A stretch of 64,000 bases of DNA. Origin: Gammaproteobacteria bacterium. GTDB taxonomy: Bacteria > Pseudomonadota > Gammaproteobacteria > Ga0077536. Within the stretch, counting starts at the first letter, position 1, and every line of letters begins with the position of its first letter. Shown in pieces: positions 39,415 through 46,909 of this stretch. The position numbers and the translations under genes were made by a program. The notes beneath the pieces were generated by a model, which worked only from the letters and a program-made list of their open reading frames with translations, did no database searches and had not been told where the DNA came from. The stretch spans positions 1-64,000 of the forward strand of contig JADLGE010000083.1 in the NCBI GenBank assembly GCA_020849475.1. The letters run 5' to 3'.

Positions 39415-39465
39415 CAGGGAGAGGGGGGAGCGTGTTCGAAGTAATTCGGGCGCGTCCTCTCCCTG
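39415..39465. other. Long inverted repeat after amidohydrolase
   Basis: CAGGGAGAGG (39415-39424) and CCTCTCCCTG (39456-39465) are perfect 10-bp complements separated by 31 nt. The position just after the amidohydrolase stop suggests a transcript-end structure; no T-run follows directly. Confidence 0.4.
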
Positions 39466-39517
39466 GCGATTCTCTTTCTTACTTTGCCTGCTGGGTTTGA
39501 CGCACGGGTTTGATTCA

Positions 39518-39587
39518 AATGTCAGACTGAAGCCTGACCCACAGAAGTAGGCCGCCCTCGTCGTGGGTCAGACTTCAGTCCGACATT
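39518..39587. repeat. Large imperfect palindrome between convergent genes
   Basis: Arms of 25 bp (39518-39542 and 39563-39587) pair with only two mismatches around a 20-nt loop. Arm sequence includes GACTGAAG and CTGACCCAC. This type of GTCAGACTGAAG palindrome resembles dispersed REP elements in other proteobacteria. It probably acts as a bidirectional terminator between the amidohydrolase and the LLM gene. Confidence 0.7.
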
Positions 39588-39632
39588 CGACGCCGCGATG
39601 GAATGGCAAACGGCCAGTGTTGCCAACAGCCG

Positions 39633-40514
39633 TCAGCCGATATACCGCGCGTACTCGTCCAGCGCCTTCAACACCACGCTCTCATCGCCTATCGGCAAGC
39701 GCATGATCGCGCGTTTGACGCCGGTCGCGCGCGCCTTGGCCAAGGTCTCGGCTGACTGGATTTCATCGTTGAGGAAAAATAGCGACACTTCGAGCCTGGC
39801 AGGATCGCGGCCGAGCTCACGCATCTGCCGGTGCACGTCGGCGATGTTGGCGGCGGTCTCATCGACATCGAAGGCGAGCGGCAGCCAGCCATCGCCATGA
39901 CGCGCGACCTGGGCGCGACCGAAAGGCGTGTTCAAAGTACCGAGCACCACCGGCGGCCCTTCGGGTTTGAGCGGCTTGGGATATTGCCAGCTCTCGGCAA
40001 ACTCGACGAACTCACCTTTGAAGCTGGCTTTCTCCTGCGCCCACAAGGTGCGCACCGCCGCCAGGCGTTCGCGCAGCTCGCGCCAGCGTGTTTCGAACGC
40101 CACGCCGTGGTGGCCCATCTCGGCGACGTTCCAGCCGGCGCCGATGCCAAAAATGAAGCGTCCGTCGCTCAGGCGATCAAGCGTCGCCACGTGCTTGGCA
40201 ATGTTGATCGGGTGGTATTGGTTGAGCAGGCACACGCAGGTGCCGAGCCGCAGGCGCGTGGTCACCGCTGCCGCCGCTGCCAGGGACGTGAACGGATCGG
40301 ACATGTGGCGATACTCTTCCGGCAGGAAGAACAGGTTGCCACCGGCCATCGGCATGCCGGTCTCGGGATCGGCGGGCTCGCCCGGCAATGGCACCGGAAT
40401 GTGCGTGTGCTCGGGCACCCACAGTGATTCGAAGCCGCGCTCCTCGGCGGCGCGCGCGAGCTTGTCGGCCCGCAGTGTGTATTCCGTATTGAATGAGAAG
40501 ACGCCGATATCCAC
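39633..40514 (-). CDS. LLM-class F420/flavin-dependent oxidoreductase
   Basis: 293 aa from a GTG at 40514 with GGAG upstream; the frame opens at 40577 but the conserved start is DIGVFSFNTEYT. Luciferase-like TIM barrel of the TIGR03619 type: ERGFESLWVPEHTHIP, TRLRLGTCVCLLNQYHPINIAKHVATLDRLSDGRFIFGIGAGWNVAEMGHHG and GPPVVLGTLNTPFGRAQVARHGDGWLP. Substrate and cofactor are not determinable by eye. It is only distantly like the LLM gene at 31050. The gene sits after the efflux MFS gene on the same strand with 73 bp between. Confidence 0.82.
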   Translation of the reverse strand: MDIGVFSFNTEYTLRADKLARAAEERGFESLWVPEHTHIPVPLPGEPADPETGMPMAGGNLFFLPEEYRHMSDPFTSLAAAAAVTTRLRLGTCVCLLNQYHPINIAKHVATLDRLSDGRFIFGIGAGWNVAEMGHHGVAFETRWRELRERLAAVRTLWAQEKASFKGEFVEFAESWQYPKPLKPEGPPVVLGTLNTPFGRAQVARHGDGWLPLAFDVDETAANIADVHRQMRELGRDPARLEVSLFFLNDEIQSAETLAKARATGVKRAIMRLPIGDESVVLKALDEYARYIG

Positions 40515-40587
40515 TGGGGAGTTTCTCCGCTGCCGATGGTTCGCCGGAGTGTAACCAACTCGGCGTGCGCGTGTCACAGTCGCGGCG

Positions 40588-42162
40588 TCAGTGACCCGCG
40601 CCGCCCTGCGCCATGTCGACCTTGCGCACCAGCGGCATCAACAGCAGCGATGCGAAGAACATCGCGCCCAGCAGTTGAAACATCTGGTTGGTGGTCATGA
40701 CTTCCGCTTCACGCCAGGCCAGACGCGCGAGCATTTCGAGACCGGCGCGCGCCGCATCGGGACTGCCATGGGCAAGTGCGCCGGCCTGCATCTGCTGCAA
40801 CAAGGCCATGGTCTGTGTGTCATCAACGCGCATGAAGCTACGCAGGTGCGCGTAGTATTCCTTGCGCCAGCCGACCATCAAGGTATTGGCAACCGCCAGA
40901 CCGATGGCGCCACCGAGATTGCGCATGAGGTTGAACAGACCGCTGGCGTTCTGCACTTCCTCGGGCGGCAAGGTGCCGAGCGCGAGTGCGTTGATGGGCA
41001 GGAAAATGAACATCATGGAAATACCGCGCAGCGCCTGCGGCAGGAACATTTCCGCGTAACCCCAATCGGCGTTCATGGCGCCGTTCATCCAGCAGCCGGC
41101 GCCATAGATGGCGAGCCCCAGCGCCAGCATCACACGTGAATCCATCCAGCGTGCGGCGGCGCCGGCCAGAAACGCCGACAGGAACTGAAAGCCGCCGGTC
41201 ACCATGAGGTATTCGCCGATCTGCAGGCTGTTGAGGCCTTTGACCGTGGCCAGATGCACCGGCATGAGATACAGCACCGTGTAGATGCCGACACCCATGA
41301 TGAAGCTGTAGATGCTGCCGACGGCAAAATTGAAATCGCGGAACGCACGCAGCTCGACTATCGGCTCTTTGATGGAAAGCTCGCGCACCAGCATGCCCAC
41401 CCCGCCGAAGATCGCGAGCGCCGTGAACAACACGATTTCATGGCTCTCGAACCACTGCTCGCGCACTCCTTCTTCCAGCACGAATTGCAGACTGCCCAGA
41501 AACACCACCACGCACAGCACGCCGAGGAAATCGATGCGTTTGAGCAAGGACCAGTCGGGCTGATCGACCTTCACGAATATCGCCACGCATAAGGTGATCA
41601 AGGCGCCTGGCAGCAGATTGATCAGAAACAGCGCGTGCCAGGAGTAGGACTCGGTGAGATAACCACCGAGCACCGGGCCAGCGGTCGGCGCGATGGTCAC
41701 GACCAGACCGGCGACCACCGTCATGGGCGTCTGCAGACGTGGCGGGAACAGGGTGTAGATGACCGAGAACACGGTCGGAATCATCACGCCGCCGAAAGCG
41801 CCCTGCAGGGTGCGGAATGCGACCATCGCCGGCAGGTTCCACGCGAACGCGCACAGCGCGCTGGTGAGGGTGAAGCCGCCGGCGGCGACTGCCACCAGCA
41901 CGCGCGTCGACAAGGCGCGCGCCAGCCAGCCGGTCAAGGGAATGATGATGACCTCGGCGATGAGATAGGAGGTCGTCACCCAGGTGATCTCGTCGCGCGT
42001 GGCGGAGAGCCCGGCCTGAATCTGTTGCAGCGAACTCGAAACGATCTGGATATCGAGAATGGCGATGAAGATGCCGAGCACCATCGCCGCGAAGCCTATC
42101 CAGTCGCCAACGCTCAGTACCCGCTCGGTGGCGCCGTTGCCGTTGGCGACGTTCTCGCTCAC
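40588..42162 (-). CDS. DHA2-family MFS multidrug exporter, EmrB-like
   Basis: 524 aa from a GTG at 42162 that overlaps the HlyD stop by 4 bp (GTGA). Fourteen membrane helices are expected for DHA2. Motifs: LDIQIVSSSLQQIQAGLSATRDEITWVTTSYLIAEVIIIPLTGWLARALSTR (motif D1/A region), AFRTLQGAFGGVMIPTVFSVIYTLFPP, and motif C TAGPVLGGYLTESYSWHALFLINLLPG. It pumps substrates with the HlyD-type adaptor and the outer-membrane factor encoded across the divergent promoter. Translation is coupled to the adaptor. Confidence 0.9.
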   Translation of the reverse strand: MSENVANGNGATERVLSVGDWIGFAAMVLGIFIAILDIQIVSSSLQQIQAGLSATRDEITWVTTSYLIAEVIIIPLTGWLARALSTRVLVAVAAGGFTLTSALCAFAWNLPAMVAFRTLQGAFGGVMIPTVFSVIYTLFPPRLQTPMTVVAGLVVTIAPTAGPVLGGYLTESYSWHALFLINLLPGALITLCVAIFVKVDQPDWSLLKRIDFLGVLCVVVFLGSLQFVLEEGVREQWFESHEIVLFTALAIFGGVGMLVRELSIKEPIVELRAFRDFNFAVGSIYSFIMGVGIYTVLYLMPVHLATVKGLNSLQIGEYLMVTGGFQFLSAFLAGAAARWMDSRVMLALGLAIYGAGCWMNGAMNADWGYAEMFLPQALRGISMMFIFLPINALALGTLPPEEVQNASGLFNLMRNLGGAIGLAVANTLMVGWRKEYYAHLRSFMRVDDTQTMALLQQMQAGALAHGSPDAARAGLEMLARLAWREAEVMTTNQMFQLLGAMFFASLLLMPLVRKVDMAQGGAGH

Positions 42163-43199
42163 GGTGGGGCGGCGCGCACGCGCACTTTCACCACGCACGA
42201 CAGGCCCGGCTTCAGGAGTGTCAGGGCGCGATTGGCGTCGAGGCGAATCTTGACCGGCACACGGCGCACTATCTTGGTGAAATTGCCGGTGGCATTTTCG
42301 GGCGGCAGGATGCTGAACTCGGCGCCGCTGGCGGGCGCGGTGCTGTCGACCATGCCGGTGAATGCGGCCTGCGGATAGGCGTCCACTTCAATCGCCACCG
42401 GCTGGCCGGCGCGCATGTCCTGCAACTGCGTTTCCTTGAAATTCGCCTCGACGAACAGATCGTCCTGCGGCACCAGGAAGGCGAGTACCGCACCCGGCTG
42501 CAACAACTGGCCGACCTGCACCGTGCGATTGCCGAGCACGCCGCCGATGGGCGCCACGATGCGGGTGTGGGACAGAGCGATGTCGCTACGGCGTAAGGCA
42601 GCGACGGCGGATTCGTGCGCGGCATCCGCCTCGGCCATCTGTGCCGCGAGCGTGGCGCGTTCGCGGGTCGCTTCGTCGGTCAACGCGCGTTGGCGCGCGA
42701 GTTCGGCGCGCGCGATGGCAAGCGTGCTGTCGGCGGCGTCGCGCTGCTGGGCCGGCACTGAGCCGTCTTCCACCAGGCCGTCGAGCCGCGCGAGATCTTT
42801 CTGAGCGCGCGTGAAGCTGGCGCTGGCGGCGGCGAAGCTTGCAACGTGCTGCGCGATGCGCGCGTTCTGGGTGTCGAGTTCGGCCGTCAAGGTCGTGCGC
42901 CGCAACGCGCGGGCAACGACTTCAGCGGCGGCCTGTTCGCGCTCCGCGAGCAGCGGCGCGTCGTCTATCTCGACCAGCAGCGCGCCGGCCTCGACGCTTT
43001 GATTGTCAGTGAAGTGCACCGCTTTGACGTGGCCGGTGATGCGCGCGCTGATCTGCGCCATGTGGGCGCGCACGTAGGCATTGTCGGTGCTCTCGAATGG
43101 GTGCACATGGGTCTGCCACCAGGCGTGGCCGAAATAGCCGATCACGGCCAGCAGGCCGCACCACAAAAGCAAAGTCAGGAAACGCGTCAGTGCGCGCAT
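42159..43199 (-). CDS. HlyD/EmrA-family membrane fusion protein
   Basis: 346 aa. One N-terminal membrane anchor (FLTLLLWCGLLAVIGYFGHAWW) is followed by a lipoyl/biotinyl-like half (STDNAYVRAHMAQISARITGHVKAVHFTDNQSVEAG), a long alpha hairpin (about 95-210), and the second lipoyl half plus beta barrel (TRIVAPIGGVLGNRTVQVGQLLQPGAVLAFLVP). It bridges the inner-membrane pump and the outer-membrane channel. It is first in the minus-strand operon, 79 bp from the divergent tetR. Confidence 0.92.
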   Translation of the reverse strand: MRALTRFLTLLLWCGLLAVIGYFGHAWWQTHVHPFESTDNAYVRAHMAQISARITGHVKAVHFTDNQSVEAGALLVEIDDAPLLAEREQAAAEVVARALRRTTLTAELDTQNARIAQHVASFAAASASFTRAQKDLARLDGLVEDGSVPAQQRDAADSTLAIARAELARQRALTDEATRERATLAAQMAEADAAHESAVAALRRSDIALSHTRIVAPIGGVLGNRTVQVGQLLQPGAVLAFLVPQDDLFVEANFKETQLQDMRAGQPVAIEVDAYPQAAFTGMVDSTAPASGAEFSILPPENATGNFTKIVRRVPVKIRLDANRALTLLKPGLSCVVKVRVRAAPP

Positions 43200-43209
43200 G
43201 GCTAGAATC

Positions 43210-43238
43210 TTGTACTAAACCGTGTAGTGTAGAATAAT
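43210..43238 (+). promoter_or_regulatory. tetR promoter with overlapping TetR-type operator
   Basis: An interrupted palindrome at 43211-43231 (half-sites TGTACTAAAC and, in reverse complement, TACACTACAC, 7 of 10 matching) lies between the divergent tetR and hlyD genes. It overlaps a possible tetR promoter, TTGTAC (43210-43215), 17-nt spacer, AATAAT (43233-43238). The likely reading is autorepression plus repression of the efflux genes. Confidence 0.55.
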
Positions 43239-43278
43239 CAGCCCGCCCGCAATCCGCAATGCCTGGTGCCGGACCGCC

Positions 43279-43887
43279 ATGACGCAACTCAGTGACGCCA
43301 AGCGCGACGCCATCCTGGTGGCCGCCTCGCGCATGTTCCTGGCCGAGGGCTTCAGCGCGGTCAGCATGGACGCCATTGCCTTGGCCGCGCCGGTCTCCAA
43401 GCCCACGCTATATAACTATTTCCCGGGCAAGCAGGCCTTGTTCCTGGCGGTGGTCGAGCGCGACTGCGCGCGGCTGGCGGCCGCCGTCGACAGCGCGGTG
43501 GCCGACGAAGGCGACCTGCGCACCGATCTCGAAACCATTGCACGCGCCTATGTCGACATCGTCTATGCGCCGGAATGCCTGGCGCTGTACCGCGTGATCA
43601 TCGCCGAGCTGCGTCATTTTCCGGAACTCGGGCGACTCACCTACGACAGCGGCGCGATTCCGATCATCGATGCCATCAGTCGCTACCTGCGCGGTGTCGG
43701 CAGCAAAGGCGATGTGCGCTTCACCAAGGTCAAGGAATCGACGCTGCTGTTGATCGGGCTTTTGACCGGCGACGAATTCCATCGCTGTCTGCTCGGTCTC
43801 GCAACCACGCTCAGCACCCGCGAACGCGGCCAGTTGGTCAAGCGCGCGGTGGAGTGCTTTTTGAATGCGCATCGCGAGCATGGCTGA
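43279..43887 (+). CDS. TetR/AcrR-family repressor of the efflux genes
   Basis: 202 aa. The HTH (about 10-56) reads AILVAASRMFLAEGFSAVSMDAIALAAPVSKPTLYNYFPGKQALF, typical AcrR/TetR. The C-terminal helical domain (TetR_C AefR-like, with YVDIVYAPECLALYRVIIAELRHFPEL) would bind an inducer. Divergent from hlyD-emrB and overlapping the outer-membrane factor gene, it almost surely controls both arms through the operator at 43211-43231. Confidence 0.9.
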   Translation: MTQLSDAKRDAILVAASRMFLAEGFSAVSMDAIALAAPVSKPTLYNYFPGKQALFLAVVERDCARLAAAVDSAVADEGDLRTDLETIARAYVDIVYAPECLALYRVIIAELRHFPELGRLTYDSGAIPIIDAISRYLRGVGSKGDVRFTKVKESTLLLIGLLTGDEFHRCLLGLATTLSTRERGQLVKRAVECFLNAHREHG

Positions 43888-45316
43888 GCGCCGTTCGTGC
43901 TTAATCGCCTTGCCGCTGCTGCTGGCGAGCGGCTGCGCGGTTGGTCCCGATTACCACGCACCGGCGCAGTCCGCGCCTGCCAGCTGGCAGGCAACCGCGG
44001 CCGCGCCCGACAGCGCCTTGCAGTCCGCAGCGGTCAGCGATGATGCGCAGGCGCTCAAGCATTGGTGGACGTGGTTTGAAGACCCCAGTCTCACCGCGCT
44101 CATGGACATGGCCATCGCGCAGAACATCGACGTACGCACGGCGATGTCCCGCGTCGCCGCGGCGCGTGCGGAGCGGCGCGCCGCGCAAGCCGGTGTCGGC
44201 CCGCAGCTCGGCATGGGCATAGGCAGCGAGCGCACCCAGAATCCGATGCCGGGTCTCGCGCCCGGCCTAACGTTCACACAGCATGAAATCGGCTTCGATG
44301 CGCGCTGGGAGATTGATCTTTTCGGTCGCCAGAAGCGGCGGGTGGAAGCCGCCACGGCCCATATCGACGCTACGCAGGCAGACGTGCAGGCCGCCATGAC
44401 GGTGCTGTGCGCGGAAGTGGCGCGCAGCTACTTTGAACTGCGTGAAGCCGATGCCGAGCTTCGTTATCTTGAGGCGGCGATCGCACTCTCCAGCAAAGAT
44501 GCACAGCATGCAGCGCGTCTTGCCGATGCCGGCATTGGCAGCCGCGACGCCGCGCTGGCGGCCGACGCGCGCATTGCAACGGCACGCACGCGCCTGATTG
44601 CCGAGCAACTCGCACGCGACACGCTGCAACGGCAGATTGAACAGTTGCTGGCGGTCGAACCCGGCAAGCTGGCCGTTGCGCTCAGCGCCCGTGAACAGGC
44701 TTTACCACAGTTCGCGCCACGCCTGTTGCTGACGCCGGCGGCGGTGTTGCGTAACCGCCCGGATATCCAACGCGCCGAGCGTCAACTCGCCGCCGCCACC
44801 GCGCTGAAAGCTGCGGCCATCGCCGACATGTATCCGCGTGTTTCCATAGCGATGTTCTTTGGTCTGCGCAACACCGCGCTGTCGGCGCTGATGAGCATCG
44901 CCTCGAAGTCATGGTCGGGCGGCGGCTCGGTGCTGCAACCCTTGTTCGATGGCGGACGCCTGCGCGCCATGGTCGAAGTGCGCAACGCCGATATCGATGC
45001 CGCGCTGCTGGCCTACGAAGGTGCGACGCTCGCAGCGCTGCACGAAACCGAAAGCGCCTTGGCGCAATGGCTGGCCGCCGAACAGACACGCGAAGCGCAG
45101 CTGGCGCGCCTGCGCGCGAGTGAAGAATCAGTGGCGCTGGCCAGGCACCGTCAGGCGCAAGGCATCGCGAGCGCGCAGGATGTCATTGCCACTGAACTCG
45201 CTGAACTCGAGGCGCGCGCGCAATGGAGCCGCAGCCAGGCGGCCGTGACGATTGCCACCGTGGCGGTGTTGAAGGCCTTGGGTGCGGGCATTCAGCATGA
45301 GGACCTGGGCGGGTAG
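43880..45316 (+). CDS. Outer-membrane efflux lipoprotein, NodT/OprM family
   Basis: 478 aa from the ATG at 43880, overlapping the tetR stop by 8 bp; an ATG at 43865 is the alternative. The signal peptide ends in lipobox LLASGC, so it is a lipoprotein. Two outer-membrane-factor repeats follow, with family marks CAVGPDYHAP, WWTWFEDPSLTALMDMAIAQNIDVRTAMSRVAAARAERR, FDARWEIDLFGRQKRRVEAA and LLLTPAAVLRNRPDIQRAERQLAAATA. It forms the trimeric channel that completes the EmrAB-type tripartite pump. Translational coupling to tetR is likely. Confidence 0.92.
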   Translation: MAERRSCLIALPLLLASGCAVGPDYHAPAQSAPASWQATAAAPDSALQSAAVSDDAQALKHWWTWFEDPSLTALMDMAIAQNIDVRTAMSRVAAARAERRAAQAGVGPQLGMGIGSERTQNPMPGLAPGLTFTQHEIGFDARWEIDLFGRQKRRVEAATAHIDATQADVQAAMTVLCAEVARSYFELREADAELRYLEAAIALSSKDAQHAARLADAGIGSRDAALAADARIATARTRLIAEQLARDTLQRQIEQLLAVEPGKLAVALSAREQALPQFAPRLLLTPAAVLRNRPDIQRAERQLAAATALKAAAIADMYPRVSIAMFFGLRNTALSALMSIASKSWSGGGSVLQPLFDGGRLRAMVEVRNADIDAALLAYEGATLAALHETESALAQWLAAEQTREAQLARLRASEESVALARHRQAQGIASAQDVIATELAELEARAQWSRSQAAVTIATVAVLKALGAGIQHEDLGG

Positions 45317-45327
45317 GTTCCCGGCCT

Positions 45328-45948
45328 TCACGGTCCCGCCAGCCACGCGGCTACGGCCTGCATCCCGTGCGGCGAGCGAAGCCACGCCAGCGCAACGCAA
45401 TTGATGATCACGGTCGCCCAGAAAGCGACGCGGAACGACACCTTCCTGGTCTTATGGCGGAACATGCTCTGCGCCATCATCGCGCCCGGCCATCCGCCCA
45501 AGGCACTCATCAAGTGCAAAGTGCTTTCCTGGGTACGCCACTGGCCTTGCATGGCGGCCGCCTTGTCGAACGCGTACAGCAAGTACGCGACACAGCTGAG
45601 CGCGAGGTAGGCCACCAGCACCAACGCGTGGAGCTTGCCCTGCGCGACGCTGAGGCCGACAAAGCAAAACATGAGCACCGGCAGCACGGCGCTGGCCGGC
45701 GTCAGGCGCACGTCGCGCGACGGCGGCCTGTTTTTTCGGGCTACGACAAACGAGACGTTCGCGGCCTGTGGCCTTCTTTGCGGGTCGAGAACCACTTCAT
45801 AGGTGACGAGCTCGTTGCCGCTCGGTCGGGGTCCGCGCTTGCTGAAAGCTTTGATATGGATGAAGACGTTTGCACCGCCGGCATTCGGTGTAATGAAACC
45901 GAAACCCTTGTCGTCCTTCCAGTCGGTGATCCGGCCTTGATAGCGCAT
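45328..45948 (-). CDS. Cold-shock domain-DUF1294 membrane fusion protein
   Basis: 206 aa. Residues 1-68 are a cold-shock OB fold with RNP1-like KGFGFITP and VFIHIKAF; residues about 85-200 are a DUF1294 membrane domain with several helices (VLPVLMFCFVGLSVAQ, ALVLVAYLALSCVAYLLYAFDKAAA, FRVAFWATVIINCVALAWL) and the signature ESTLHLMSALGGWPGAMMAQSMFRHKTRKVSFR. The fusion recurs in proteobacteria and would place a nucleic-acid-binding domain at the membrane. Its function is not known. It is convergent with the efflux channel gene (11 bp apart). Confidence 0.88.
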   Translation of the reverse strand: MRYQGRITDWKDDKGFGFITPNAGGANVFIHIKAFSKRGPRPSGNELVTYEVVLDPQRRPQAANVSFVVARKNRPPSRDVRLTPASAVLPVLMFCFVGLSVAQGKLHALVLVAYLALSCVAYLLYAFDKAAAMQGQWRTQESTLHLMSALGGWPGAMMAQSMFRHKTRKVSFRVAFWATVIINCVALAWLRSPHGMQAVAAWLAGP

Positions 45949-45978
45949 GCTGATTCCAGTTGAGAGTAGGCGTGTGCC

Positions 45979-46731
45979 TCAGAGCAGCCGCCAACGCATG
46001 CCGCCTGTAATGAATTGCGCGCCGTCGTGTTCGATGCCATGGGCGGCGAGCGCGCCCAGCACCGCGGCCTTGTCGGTGCACACGATGTCGAGCCCCGCCA
46101 GTCCTTGCGGCCGGCCATCGCGACACGGCACGAAGCACAGGCCGGCGTTATCGAGCTTGAGCAGCGACAAGTCGCCCTGCTTCTGCACCGGCACCTGCAG
46201 AATGCGCCCCCAGTGCGCGGCGAGCGCGGCGGCATCGTCGGCTTGAATCTCGGCGGCGGCGATGGCGTTGATGCGCGACTCGCGCACATGCGCCCGCCAA
46301 TGCTCGCCCGCCGGCACCCAGTCTTCGCTGTCGTTCAGTTGTTGGTCGATTTCGAGAAACGAGCCACCGGTATCGCGCGGATGGAGCTGCATGTTGCGAA
46401 AGCCCGGCGCCTTGAATTCGTGGGCGATGCGCACACCCAGCGCATCGACATGCCGTCGCCGCGCGTCGTGGTCGTCGCATTGCAGGATGACCATGTAGCC
46501 GCCGTCGCCGTCGCGTCGTTCGAGATAGCGACCGGCGGCCGTGTCGGCGCGTGTGGGGGCGACGATTTCGACGAACTGGCGGCCGATGGGCAGCAGCACA
46601 TTCTGCAGTCCGTAGGCGGCGACCGCCGGGTCGCGATGGCAGGGCGACAGCGCGAAGATATCGACCAGGGTCTGTTCCAGCGGCGCCAGCCGTGCCGCCA
46701 CCAGCGCAATCTGACGTAATGCGAGTGCCAT
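45979..46731 (-). CDS. VOC-superfamily (glyoxalase-like) protein
   Basis: 250 aa. Two VOC-like modules: the first (about 4-125) with LRQIALVAARLAPLEQTLVDIFALSP and FVEIVAP, the second (about 135-250) with INAIAAAEIQADDAAALAAHWGRILQVPV and LAGLDIVCTDKAAVLGALAAHGIEH. The expected metal ligands are not all evident, so catalysis is uncertain. It resembles proteins annotated as glyoxalase-like domain. It stands 30 bp upstream of the cold-shock/DUF1294 gene on the same strand. Confidence 0.72.
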   Translation of the reverse strand: MALALRQIALVAARLAPLEQTLVDIFALSPCHRDPAVAAYGLQNVLLPIGRQFVEIVAPTRADTAAGRYLERRDGDGGYMVILQCDDHDARRRHVDALGVRIAHEFKAPGFRNMQLHPRDTGGSFLEIDQQLNDSEDWVPAGEHWRAHVRESRINAIAAAEIQADDAAALAAHWGRILQVPVQKQGDLSLLKLDNAGLCFVPCRDGRPQGLAGLDIVCTDKAAVLGALAAHGIEHDGAQFITGGMRWRLL

Positions 46732-46909
46732 GTGCGTAGCGCCTTGTGCAGGTTGTTGGCGATTTTAGTGTTGGTGATTGTAGTCAATGAGGCGCCGGCG
46801 CTTCGATAGCCCGCGCGTGGTGTATCTTGCGGCCTGGGCCATCACCACCATAAGCACGAGCACGGGCGCAACGCATGGATGTTCAAACACGCGCAAAGAG
46901 TAGGGGGCC

